Shown: one piece after another, positions 1-6,150 of the stretch
Position numbering within the stretch: the stretch's first letter is position 1
Layout: each line of letters starts with the position of its first letter
Origin: an uncultured Oscillospiraceae bacterium
Lineage (GTDB): Bacteria > Bacillota > Clostridia > Oscillospirales > Oscillospiraceae
Direction of reading: 5' to 3'
Length of the DNA: 9,700 nucleotides
NCBI GenBank assembly: GCA_934661135.1
Contig: CAKUJA010000079.1
Location: 1-9,700, forward strand
The notes under the pieces: model-generated
Database searches by the model: none
What the model was told of the DNA's origin: nothing
The model's input: only the letters and a program-made list of their open reading frames with translations
Translations under genes and position numbers: made by a program

Positions 1-188
1 CCCCAAATCACCTTTCCGCACGCAACTACGCGCCGCACGCTATCTTGATGATGGCGGGCAGTTGACTGCTGACCGGTCTCGTGACGCAGGTGTCTCCGAA
101 AGGCGATGCGCAGAGCGCAGAGACCTTTCGGGTGGTAGGGATGGGCGCAACGGACGGCTGAAGGCTAAAAGTTTCTGAGAAAATTTTA
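1..188. other. Gene-free left edge, folded DNA of unknown role
   Basis: No convincing coding region was seen on either strand. The stretch contains an 8-bp inverted repeat, CCGAAAGG at 96-103 against CCTTTCGG at 124-131, with an inner GCGC-AGA-GCGC. A further imperfect stem at 165-189 (CTAAAAGTTTC against GAAAATTTTAG, one mismatch) runs into the terminator-like hairpin that follows. It could be the 3' untranslated end of an upstream plus-strand gene or a dispersed intergenic repeat. A minus-strand open frame across it has no ribosome binding site or recognisable domain and was not accepted. Confidence 0.3.
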
Positions 189-228
189 GGGCAACGGTAG
201 GTACCGCTGCCCTCTTTCTTTTCTTGGG
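189..228 (+). terminator. Probable rho-independent terminator (plus strand)
   Basis: A near-perfect hairpin lies at 189-212: GGGCA, one unpaired base, CGGTA, a 2-base centre GG, then TACCG, one unpaired base, TGCCC. It is followed by a pyrimidine tract (CTCTTTCTTTTCTT) on the plus strand. This would end a plus-strand transcript coming from left of the window. The loop is very tight and the T-run is interrupted by C, so termination is likely but not certain. Confidence 0.5.
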
Positions 229-231
229 AGA

Positions 232-282
232 TTGAACCCGTTCTTTTCTTTCTCAGCAGGAGAAAGAAAAGAACGGGTTCAA
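232..282. repeat. Long perfect hairpin repeat, copy 1
   Basis: Positions 232-253 are exactly complementary to 261-282 (22-bp stem, 7-base loop CAGCAGG). The left arm reads TTGAACCCG then TTCTTTTCTTTCT. The same purine/pyrimidine-sided arm recurs at 4628-4672 and, shorter, at 9106-9138. A run of six A follows on the plus strand instead of T, so it does not look like a normal plus-strand terminator, and no T-run follows on the minus strand either. It sits 3' of the exporter operon. It is best described as a dispersed intergenic palindrome; its role is unknown. Confidence 0.75.
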
Positions 283-345
283 AAAAGTGTTTCATTGAGT
301 GCGAAGGAAGATCGGAGGTTGTAACGATGCATTGGAACTGCTCCC

Positions 346-395
346 CGACCCTCATCCGTCTGCTTCGCAGACACCTTCCCCGGAGGGGAAGGCAA
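346..395. repeat. Dispersed intergenic repeat with two small hairpins
   Basis: The stretch reads CCGACCCTCATCCG and carries a first hairpin GTCTGC-TTC-GCAGAC (358-372) and a second CCTTCCCC-GGA-GGGGAAGG (374-392). Spacers of gut Clostridia commonly contain very similar CCCTCATCCG...CACCTTCCCC elements; this recognition is from memory. It lies between two halves of a composite element that is uninterrupted at 4653-4739, so it may have inserted here. Confidence 0.5.
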
Positions 396-414
396 TCCGC
401 TGCGGCGGGGATTT

Positions 415-443
415 GGGCGGACAGGGGCGTCCGCCCCTACAAG
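415..443. repeat. GGGCGGAC...GTCCGCCC palindromic repeat unit, single copy
   Basis: GGGCGGAC (415-422), a 6-base loop AGGGGC, and GTCCGCCC (429-436) form an 8-bp stem followed by CTACAAGG. The same unit, with loop AGAGTC, forms the 3' half of each 51-bp tandem repeat at 4689-4841, and the third of those is also followed by CTACAAGG. It lies 37 bases beyond the stop codon of the exporter gene at 480 but lacks a T-run on the minus strand. Confidence 0.65.
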
Positions 444-479
444 GTGTACTGTGGATGTGGGGCATAGCGGCTGACGCAG

Positions 480-2261
480 TTAGGAGGCTTGCTCAAACTG
501 GCTGTTATAGAGGTCGGCGTAGAAGCCGCCCTTGGCCATGAGCTGATCGTGCGTGCCGCTTTCGATGACGTCGCCGCCCTGCATGACGAGAATCAGGTCG
601 GCATTTTTGATCGTCGACAGGCGGTGGGCGATGACGAAGCTTGTGCGGCCTTCGGTCAGGCGATCCATGGCGCGCTGGATTAGAAGCTCGGTGCGGGTAT
701 CGACGGAGCTGGTGGCTTCGTCGAGAATGAGCATGGGCGCATTTTGCAGCATGGCGCGCGCGATGGTGAGAAGCTGCTTCTGACCGGCGGAGATGCTGCT
801 GCTCTCGGAGAGGACGGTATCGAAGCCGTTTGGCAAGGTGTGGATGAACTTATCCAGACCGCAGGCGCGGCAGACGGACTCGAGCTGCTGCTCGGTGATG
901 CCGTCCATATTGTAGACGAGGTTTTCGCGGACGGTGCCCTCAAAGAGCCAGGTGTCCTGCAAGACCATACCGAACAGCTTGTGAACGTCCTCGCGGCGCA
1001 GGTCGCTGATCGGGACGCCGTCAATCTTGATGCTGCCGCTGTTGACCTCGAAAAAGCGCATGAGCAGATTGACCATGGTGGTCTTGCCGGCACCGGTGGG
1101 GCCGACAATGGCGACCTTCTGACCGGGTTGGACGCTGGCGGAGAAGTCTTTGATGATGATTTTATCCGGCGAGTCGGGGTAGCTGAAGCGGACATGGTCG
1201 AATTCGACCGCGCCGCGGACGGAATCGAGGGTTTCAGTCTTGCCGCTCTCGTCAGAGAGTTCCTCGCTCTCAAGGAAATCGAAGATGCGGTGCGCCGAGG
1301 CGGAGGCCGTCTGCATATTGGTCATGCCCTGTGCGATCTGCGTGAGCGGAGACGTGAACAGGCGGACGTAGAGGATGAAGGAGATGATGACGCCGAATTT
1401 GATGGTGCCGTTCATCGTGAGAATCGAGCCGAGAACGCAGACAGCAACATAGGAGAGATTGCCGATGACGTTCATAAGCGGCTGCATGACGCCGGAGAGG
1501 AACTGGGATTTCCAGTTTGCGTCGTAGACGGCGGCATTCAGCTTGTCGAAGTGATCGGTGACGGATTTGCCGGCGCGGGAAATACGGACGACCTCATGGC
1601 CGGAGTACATCTCCTCGACGTAGCCGTTGAGCGTGCCGAGACTCTCCTGCCGGGCGGTGAAGTATTTCTGCGAGCGCGACATGATGAGCACGACGAGCAC
1701 AAGACCGATGAGCGTGATGCCGAGCGCGGCAAGCGCCAGACGCCATTCGGTGATAAACATCATAATCAGACAGCCGACGAACTGCGTGGCGGCGCTGATG
1801 ATGGTGGGCATGGCGTTGGTGAGACCCTGCTGAAGCGTGGAGACATCGTTTGTGATGCGGCTGAGAATGTCACCCTGGGAATGGAAGTTGAAATACTTCT
1901 GCGGGACGCGGTTGATTTTGGCGGACAGCTCGCCGCGCATCCGATAGGACATATCGAGCGTGACGGTCGCCATGATATAGTGTTGCAGGAAGCCGAACAG
2001 GGCGCTCAGGCCATAGATGACGGCAAGCGTGACGCCGACTTTGGCAATGGCGGCAAGGTCGATGCCGGTGGTCAGACCGTCGGACATCAGGGTGGCAATT
2101 TGGCCGATTTTATCCGGACCGATGATTGTCATCACGGCGCTGAGCGCGGCGAGGACGAGCGCAAAGATCATAATGCCGAGCGTTTTGTGCAGATAGGTGC
2201 TCAGGCGAGAGAGCGCCTTGCCTATGTTGGCATCCTGCATCGGCTGCATATTTGGTCTCAT
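480..2261 (-). CDS. ABC exporter half-transporter B (canonical ATP site, altered signature motif)
   Basis: A 593-residue ABC half-transporter: an N-terminal membrane domain of about six segments (residues ~25-325) fused to an ATPase domain (~350-590). Visible motifs are Walker A GPTGAGKT (387-394), Q-loop glutamine 435, Walker B LILDE (511-515) with catalytic Glu515, D-loop Asp521 and switch His546. The signature is ISAGQ (490-494) instead of LSGGQ. Its partner gene has the opposite pattern (normal signature, altered Walker B and switch), so the two should pair as a heterodimer with one working and one degenerate ATP site, as in BmrC/BmrD, LmrC/LmrD and TM287/288. The start ATG overlaps the stop of the upstream gene (ATGA, 2258-2261) and is preceded by GGGGGG, so the genes are translationally coupled. 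It is last in the marR operon. The substrate cannot be read from the sequence; drug, toxin or peptide export is likely. Confidence 0.95.
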   Translation of the reverse strand: MRPNMQPMQDANIGKALSRLSTYLHKTLGIMIFALVLAALSAVMTIIGPDKIGQIATLMSDGLTTGIDLAAIAKVGVTLAVIYGLSALFGFLQHYIMATVTLDMSYRMRGELSAKINRVPQKYFNFHSQGDILSRITNDVSTLQQGLTNAMPTIISAATQFVGCLIMMFITEWRLALAALGITLIGLVLVVLIMSRSQKYFTARQESLGTLNGYVEEMYSGHEVVRISRAGKSVTDHFDKLNAAVYDANWKSQFLSGVMQPLMNVIGNLSYVAVCVLGSILTMNGTIKFGVIISFILYVRLFTSPLTQIAQGMTNMQTASASAHRIFDFLESEELSDESGKTETLDSVRGAVEFDHVRFSYPDSPDKIIIKDFSASVQPGQKVAIVGPTGAGKTTMVNLLMRFFEVNSGSIKIDGVPISDLRREDVHKLFGMVLQDTWLFEGTVRENLVYNMDGITEQQLESVCRACGLDKFIHTLPNGFDTVLSESSSISAGQKQLLTIARAMLQNAPMLILDEATSSVDTRTELLIQRAMDRLTEGRTSFVIAHRLSTIKNADLILVMQGGDVIESGTHDQLMAKGGFYADLYNSQFEQAS

Positions 2262-4033
2262 TTGGAGTTCCCCCCTTCTGCAAGCTCCGCAGCGCTGAGC
2301 TGCGACATCGCAATTTCACGGTAGACTTCACAGGTTTGCATCAGTTCGTCGTGTGTACCAAGGCCGACGGCTGCGCCGCGGTCGAGCACGAGAATCTGAT
2401 CGGCATGGCGAATGGTGCTGATACGCTGGGCAACGATGACCTTCGTCGTGTCCGGAAGCTCGCGGGCAAGACCTTCGCGGAGCGTGGCGTCGGTGCGGTA
2501 GTCGAGCGCGGAGAACGAGTCGTCAAAGACAAGGATTTCCGGCTTGCGCGCCAGCGCACGGGCAATGGAAAGACGCTGCTTCTGGCCGCCGGAGACGTTG
2601 CGCCCGAGCTGGGCGATCGGGTGCGCCGCACCCTCGGGGTATTTGCCGACGAACTCGGCTGCCTGCGAGAGACAGAGCGCGTCGGAGAGCGTTTCGTCTG
2701 TTTCCGGTTCGGCGGACTGACCGAAGAATACGTTGTTGCGCACGCTGCCGGCAAAGAGCACGGCCTTCTGCGTGATGTAGCCAAGACGGTTGTAGAGCGC
2801 GTCGAAGGTGTAGTCTTTGACATTGACGCCGTCAATCAGGACTTCGCCGGAGGTGGCATCGTAGAAGCGCGGGATCAGGCTGACAAGCGTTGTTTTGCCG
2901 GAGCCGGTTGCGCCGATGATGGCGAGGGTCTGACCTGTTTCGAGTTTAAAGCTGATGTGCTCCAGCTCATCCTCCTTCGCGTTCGGATAACGGAAGGAGA
3001 CGTCGCGGAATTCCAGCGTGCCGTGCTCAGAGGAGTCACTGACGGCGCCCTCGGTGATGTGGGGCGCGGCGTCGAGCACCTCATTGATCCGTTCAGCGGA
3101 GACCTGTGCCTGCGGGTAGAGCATGAAGATCATAACGAGCATCATAAACGACATGACGACGTAGGTCGCGTAGGTGCTGAAAACGATGACGTTGGAGAAC
3201 ATGGTCAGCCGCGCGGCCATGTCGGTCACGGCGATGGACTCGACAAGCGCTGCGCCGACCCAGTAGATGGCGAGCGCGAGGCCGTTCATGCCGAGCGTCA
3301 TCACCGGCAGCAGCAGGGAAAAGAGCCGCTGGTTTTTGAGCTGAAGGCCGAGCATTTTTTTGCTGGGGCCGTCGAATTTCTGATTTTGGTAGTCCTCGGC
3401 GTTGAACGCGTGGACGACGTTGATGCCGGTGAGGTTTTCGCGCGCGACGCGGTTGATCTGGTCGGTTGTTTTTTGCACGAGACGGAAGCGCGGCAGGCAG
3501 CTTGCCATGATGGCGAGCACCGTGGCGCAGATGACAACGACGAAAGCCGCGGTGACGGAGGACAGCTCCCAGCTCTTGCCGAGGATTTTGATGACTGCCC
3601 AGACAGCCATGATCGGCGCCTTGATTGCCATTTGCAGACCCATGGCGACGATCATCTGAATCTGGGTGATGTCGTTGGTGGTGCGGGTGATGAGACTCGG
3701 CACGGAGAAGCGCTGCATCTCCTCGCTGCCGATGCTCATCACATGGTGGAACAGGCTTTCGCGCACCGTGAAGCTGAAGCCGGCGGCGCATTTCGCCGCG
3801 AGAAAGCCGCAGCCGATGGAAAGCACGGCGCTGCCGAGCGTGACGAGCAGCATATTGACGCCGACGCGGACAATGTCGCCGGTGACGCTGCCGGGCGTTT
3901 TGATGAGCGTAGTGAGCTGCGTCATATAGTCTGGCAGACGCAGCTCAAACCAGACCTGCCCAACGACCAGAACCGCGCAGAGCAGCGCCATAAGCGCTTC
4001 CCGCTTGCGCATTTGTTTGAATAGCTTGATCAT
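2258..4033 (-). CDS. ABC exporter half-transporter A (degenerate catalytic site)
   Basis: A 591-residue ABC half-transporter with an N-terminal membrane domain (~residues 15-310) and an ATPase domain (~340-580). Walker A is GATGSGKT (374-381), the Q-loop Gln is 422, and the signature is VSGGQ (480-484). Walker B is LVFDD (501-505): Asp505 stands where the catalytic Glu is expected. The switch position in VIVAQRIST is Gln536 instead of His. This Asp/Gln pair is the known hallmark of the degenerate half in heterodimeric exporters, so this ATPase domain probably binds ATP without turning it over efficiently. The start ATG lies in a 4-base ATGA overlap with marR and has a GGAGG seven bases upstream. 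Its position between marR and the second half-transporter fits a MarR-regulated multidrug-type exporter. The exact substrate is unknown. Confidence 0.95.
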   Translation of the reverse strand: MIKLFKQMRKREALMALLCAVLVVGQVWFELRLPDYMTQLTTLIKTPGSVTGDIVRVGVNMLLVTLGSAVLSIGCGFLAAKCAAGFSFTVRESLFHHVMSIGSEEMQRFSVPSLITRTTNDITQIQMIVAMGLQMAIKAPIMAVWAVIKILGKSWELSSVTAAFVVVICATVLAIMASCLPRFRLVQKTTDQINRVARENLTGINVVHAFNAEDYQNQKFDGPSKKMLGLQLKNQRLFSLLLPVMTLGMNGLALAIYWVGAALVESIAVTDMAARLTMFSNVIVFSTYATYVVMSFMMLVMIFMLYPQAQVSAERINEVLDAAPHITEGAVSDSSEHGTLEFRDVSFRYPNAKEDELEHISFKLETGQTLAIIGATGSGKTTLVSLIPRFYDATSGEVLIDGVNVKDYTFDALYNRLGYITQKAVLFAGSVRNNVFFGQSAEPETDETLSDALCLSQAAEFVGKYPEGAAHPIAQLGRNVSGGQKQRLSIARALARKPEILVFDDSFSALDYRTDATLREGLARELPDTTKVIVAQRISTIRHADQILVLDRGAAVGLGTHDELMQTCEVYREIAMSQLSAAELAEGGNSK

Positions 4034-4506
4034 GTTGTTTCCTCCGATTCGCCGCCCCGGGCGGATGCGCGCAGGGCGTCAATATTGTGATCGAACACGG
4101 CGACGCAGCGCCGGAAATGCACCAGATCCTCCGGGCTGAGACCCTGGGAGAGCGCATCGGCAAAGGAATGCTGTAAGGCACGCCCCTGCTCGATCAGCGG
4201 GGTGGCTTTTTCGGTGCAGACCAGGCTGGCCTTGCGCCGGTCGCCGGGGACAGGATGGCGCTCAAGATAGCCTTCGGTGACCAGCCGGTCGACATGGAAG
4301 GAGACAATGCCGGGCTTGAGCCCCTTGCAGCGGCAGATATCCTTGGCAGTGTTATAGGTCGGGTTATTGGCCAGATACAGCAGGATGTCTACGGCCAGCG
4401 GCGGCAGATGAGACCGGGCATAGAGCGGCTGCATGACGGCACGGTAGGCGTCCATGAAGCGCGCCGTGTGGACGAACATCTCCGATGCAGTCATCGGCAG
4501 ATCCAT
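4030..4506 (-). CDS. MarR-family transcriptional regulator
   Basis: A 158-residue winged-helix protein of usual MarR length. Residues ~35-100 form the DNA-binding part: helix region YNTAKDICRCKGLKPG, a recognition helix around IVSFHVDRLVTEGYLER, and a wing VPGDRRKASLVCTEKA with the conserved Asp-Arg-Arg (89-91). The flanking helices are expected to form the dimer interface. It is the first gene of a three-gene operon with two ABC half-transporters, joined by ATGA overlaps, so it most likely represses its own operon and is released by a compound the exporter handles. The ATG at 4506 is supported by GGAGGG at 4513-4518. Cys58, Cys60 and Cys97 are present, but nothing shows redox sensing. The ligand is unknown. 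Confidence 0.92.
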   Translation of the reverse strand: MDLPMTASEMFVHTARFMDAYRAVMQPLYARSHLPPLAVDILLYLANNPTYNTAKDICRCKGLKPGIVSFHVDRLVTEGYLERHPVPGDRRKASLVCTEKATPLIEQGRALQHSFADALSQGLSPEDLVHFRRCVAVFDHNIDALRASARGGESEETT

Positions 4507-4522
4507 GAGAATCCCTCCAATC

Positions 4523-4547
4523 TTGAATAATTCAATATTGAAATATT
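4523..4547. promoter_or_regulatory. AT-rich overlapping palindromes, candidate MarR operator
   Basis: Three interlocking inverted repeats lie just upstream of the marR ribosome binding site: TTGAAT-A-ATTCAA (4523-4535), the perfect 12-mer TTCAATATTGAA (4531-4542), and AATATT-GA-AATATT (4534-4547). This is the expected size and place for a MarR dimer site controlling the exporter operon. The GC content drops sharply here. A -10-like TAATAT can be read on the minus strand, but no good -35 lies at the right distance, so the promoter itself is not placed. Confidence 0.55.
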
Positions 4548-4627
4548 AACAGAGGCAGGAGCGGAAATCATGAACGATTTGTAAAAAAGTTGTGGCGATT
4601 TTTGTGCGAATTGACAAATAGAATTGC

Positions 4628-4672
4628 GAACCCATTCTTTTCTTTCTGAAGAAGAAAGAAAAGAATGGGTTC
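4628..4672. repeat. Long perfect hairpin repeat, copy 2
   Basis: Positions 4628-4647 pair exactly with 4653-4672 (20-bp stem, 5-base loop GAAGA). The arm is the same as copy 1 at 232-282 except that CCCG is CCCA, and the opposite arm carries the matching change (CGGG to TGGG), so the pairing is kept. As in copy 1, it is followed by AAAAAAG and a GTGCGRAGGAA stretch. It lies in the spacer between the divergent 5' end of the marR operon and the 3' end of the lipoprotein gene. Confidence 0.75.
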
Positions 4673-4688
4673 AAAAAAGCGTTCCTTT

Positions 4689-4841
4689 GGGTGCGGAGGA
4701 AACCGGAAGAAGCGGGCGGACAGAGTCGTCCGCCCCGACGGGTGCGGCGGAAAATCGGAGGAACGGGCGGACAGAGTCGCCCGCCCCTACGGGTGCGGCG
4801 GAAAATCGGAAGAACGGGCGGACAGAGTCCCCCGCCCCTAC
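4689..4841. repeat. Three 51-bp tandem repeats
   Basis: Units lie at 4689-4739, 4740-4790 and 4791-4841, each exactly 51 bp. Each starts GGGTGCGG, continues with a purine-rich GGAAAATCGGARGAA-like part, and ends with a GGGCGGAC-AGAGTC-GYCCGCCCC hairpin and a C-rich tail. Units 2 and 3 are nearly identical; unit 1 is more diverged. Because 51 is a multiple of three, the array keeps a long plus-strand frame open by chance, which should not be taken as a gene. The related single unit is at 415-443. Confidence 0.85.
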
Positions 4842-4865
4842 AAGGCGCGGGGGAGGGCAGAGAAA

Positions 4866-4894
4866 CGCCCCGGCGGAGGACTCCGACCGGGGCG
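4866..4894 (-). terminator. Rho-independent terminator of the lipoprotein gene
   Basis: A strong GC hairpin: CGCCCCGG (4866-4873) pairs with CCGGGGCG (4887-4894), enclosing a second stem CGGAG-GA-CTCCG with one bulged A. Read on the minus strand it lies about 27 bases after the stop codon at 4922 and is followed by TTTCTCTG. The T-run is short, but position and stability support termination of the lipoprotein transcript. Confidence 0.6.
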
Positions 4895-4921
4895 CAAGAG
4901 GGGAAGGACAATCGAAAGAAA

Positions 4922-5785
4922 TTATTCTTCGCTGCTGAGGTTTTCCGTGACGAACAGGTCGATGACGGAATTGATGGTCTCGAGCGAAGCGTCGGCGTCG
5001 ATGCCGGCGGAGAGCCAGTAGGCATAGGGGCCTTCCATGTACTGGAGAAGATCATCGAGGTTGCTGCCGTAGCGGAACTCGATGTGCCAGGTGGTCTGCA
5101 TGGTATCGTCGCGGAGCAGGAAGTAGGTAAACTCGCCCGCGTCGTCGGCGGTCTTGTAGACGTCGACGGGGAAGGCTGCGTCGAAGGTTTCGCCGCCGTA
5201 GGTCATCATTTCGCCTTCACCGATGTTGTAGGTGCCGAGGTATTCATAGGTATGGGTCTGCTCGCTGCCGTCGGTCAGCTTGGCAGTGATGGTATTGCCG
5301 TCGAACGTGAAGGTGTCGACATCATCGAGATACCAGCAGTCGAACAGGAAGTAACCGGCGTTCTTGTAGGCATCGACGGCTTCCTGGCCGTAGATGTCGG
5401 CGCTGATGAAGGACTTCAGGTAGTCGACATTCTCCTGTGCGGCGTCCGCACCGACGATCGGCTCGGCTTTGCTCAGCCAGATGTCATCGTACTGGCTGTC
5501 GAGAATGACGGTGAACAGGTTGGCGTAGGTGGTGCCGGATTCTCCGGCGACGTCGGTGAAAATACCGAAGTCTGCGGTTTCCGGTTCGGCAGGATCTTCC
5601 GTGGAGACTTCTTCGGTGGATTCTTCCGCGTCAGCCGGTTCAGTGGATTCCGCGTCGGAAGCGGGTTGTGTGGTCTCCTGCGGATCGGTCGATTCCACAG
5701 GGGTCTGCGCGGACTGGCAGGCGACAAGCGTGAGCAGCAGGCACAGGCCGAGCACAAGAGCGAGCAAGCGATTTTTGAGTTTCAA
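4922..5785 (-). CDS. Secreted lipoprotein with ZinT-like (metal-binding calycin) domain
   Basis: A 287-residue protein. Residues 1-23 are a lipoprotein signal: charged start, hydrophobic core, lipobox LVAC with Cys23 as the lipid-modified residue. Residues ~24-72 are a low-complexity Glu/Ser/Thr/Pro/Asp linker, probably crossing the cell wall. The rest (~85-280) resembles ZinT/YodA: an EAVDAYKNAGY segment, then WHIEFRYG (233-240) and a closing LLQYMEGPYAYWLSAG. ZinT proteins bind zinc outside the membrane and feed zinc importers. Only two His are left in the domain (178 and 234), and the usual HxH pair is reduced to one His, so classical zinc binding is doubtful. The start is TTG at 5785: in-frame TGA and TAA lie just upstream, and AGGAG is at 5796-5800, so no ATG start is possible. 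It is a single-gene unit with a strong promoter and twin dyads upstream and a hairpin terminator downstream. The lipoprotein call is firm; the ZinT assignment is moderate. Confidence 0.85.
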   Translation of the reverse strand: MKLKNRLLALVLGLCLLLTLVACQSAQTPVESTDPQETTQPASDAESTEPADAEESTEEVSTEDPAEPETADFGIFTDVAGESGTTYANLFTVILDSQYDDIWLSKAEPIVGADAAQENVDYLKSFISADIYGQEAVDAYKNAGYFLFDCWYLDDVDTFTFDGNTITAKLTDGSEQTHTYEYLGTYNIGEGEMMTYGGETFDAAFPVDVYKTADDAGEFTYFLLRDDTMQTTWHIEFRYGSNLDDLLQYMEGPYAYWLSAGIDADASLETINSVIDLFVTENLSSEE

Positions 5786-5814
5786 GACTGGGTTTCTCCT
5801 TTATCAACATTTTG

Positions 5815-5863
5815 GTTAGAGCGCTCTTACTACGAAACGAAAGAAAAGTTAGACTGCTCTAAC
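5815..5863. promoter_or_regulatory. Twin 16-bp dyad operators
   Basis: Two copies of one dyad, GTTAGAGCGCTCTTAC (5815-5830) and GTTAGACTGCTCTAAC (5848-5863), match at 13 of 16 positions and start 33 bp apart, about three helical turns. Copy 1 contains the perfect palindrome AGAGCGCTCT (5818-5827). Copy 2 is part of AGTTAGA-CTGC-TCTAACT (5847-5864). On the minus strand copy 2 begins just past the -10 box, at the expected transcription start, and copy 1 lies downstream of it. This is a classical repressor arrangement. The TTAG...CTAA half-sites recall DtxR/MntR-type metalloregulators only loosely; the regulator is not identified. Confidence 0.65.
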
Positions 5864-5871
5864 TAATGGGG

Positions 5872-5900
5872 ATTATAACACCGGAGGAGCCGGTTGTCAA
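5872..5900 (-). promoter_or_regulatory. Perfect consensus sigma-A promoter of the lipoprotein gene
   Basis: On the minus strand TTGACA (5900-5895), a 17-bp spacer and TATAAT (5877-5872) match the housekeeping consensus exactly. The start of transcription is expected near 5865, inside or beside the upstream operator dyad. The -35 box overlaps the TGA stop of the permease remnant (5899-5897), so the promoter sits exactly at the truncated end of that pseudogene. Confidence 0.85.
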
Positions 5901-6132
5901 CGATGTTTTTGTAGGATGGCGGCATGGATGAGCATGGCCGTGTCGATGGCGGTGAAGGCCGTGCCGTTGTAGACGGTGACGCTGGCGATCAGCATGACCG
6001 GCGTGACATTGGCGACGAACATGGCCAGCACGTGTGAAGGCCGAAGGGGATGGCTTTGGCGACAGGGACGCGGCCGTCGAGCTTGTAGATATTGCCGACG
6101 GAGGCCGGGGCGCGAGGTGCTTTCTGCTTCAT
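5897..6132 (-). pseudogene. Truncated, frameshifted xanthine/uracil (NCS2) permease remnant
   Basis: From ATG at 6132 with GGAG seven bases upstream, the frame reads MKQKAP, then YKLDGRVPVAKAIPFGL, the typical entry to the first membrane helix of nucleobase:cation symporter-2 permeases (COG2233 type). At about 6034-6036 one base is missing: CTTCACACGTG instead of an expected CTTCANCACGTG. Restoring it gives QHVLAMFVANVTPVMLIAS and onward to IDTAMLIHAAIL, then a TGA at 5899-5897. About 78 of the usual ~430-460 codons remain. The intact protein would import xanthine or uracil with protons. The rest of the gene is gone, apparently replaced by the lipoprotein unit. Good conservation of the remaining codons suggests recent loss. 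A single sequencing error could explain the frameshift but not the truncation. Confidence 0.8.
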
Positions 6133-6150
6133 GGTGATACTCCTTTTATG

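Noticed and set aside
232..282. Ordinary intrinsic terminator
   Set aside because: The hairpin is perfect, but it is followed by six A on the plus strand and has no T-run on the minus strand, so it was kept as a repeat of unknown role.
26..355. 109-residue minus-strand frame at the left edge
   Set aside because: It runs through the long hairpin and a terminator-like hairpin. No ribosome binding site, domain or coding pattern was seen.
744..4024. Very long plus-strand open frames opposite the ABC transporter genes (744-2324 and 2252-4024)
   Set aside because: They are antisense shadows of GC-rich genes. The minus strand has complete ABC motifs, ribosome binding sites and ATGA overlaps, while the plus-strand translations show no domain.
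4689..4841. CRISPR array
   Set aside because: The 51-bp units are contiguous without unique spacers, and no cas gene is present. They are simple tandem repeats.
4691..5866. 391-residue plus-strand frame across the tandem repeats and antisense to the lipoprotein
   Set aside because: It is kept open by the 51-bp repeat period and by antisense of a real gene. The product is low-complexity Arg/Gly/Pro followed by antisense sequence, without a start signal.
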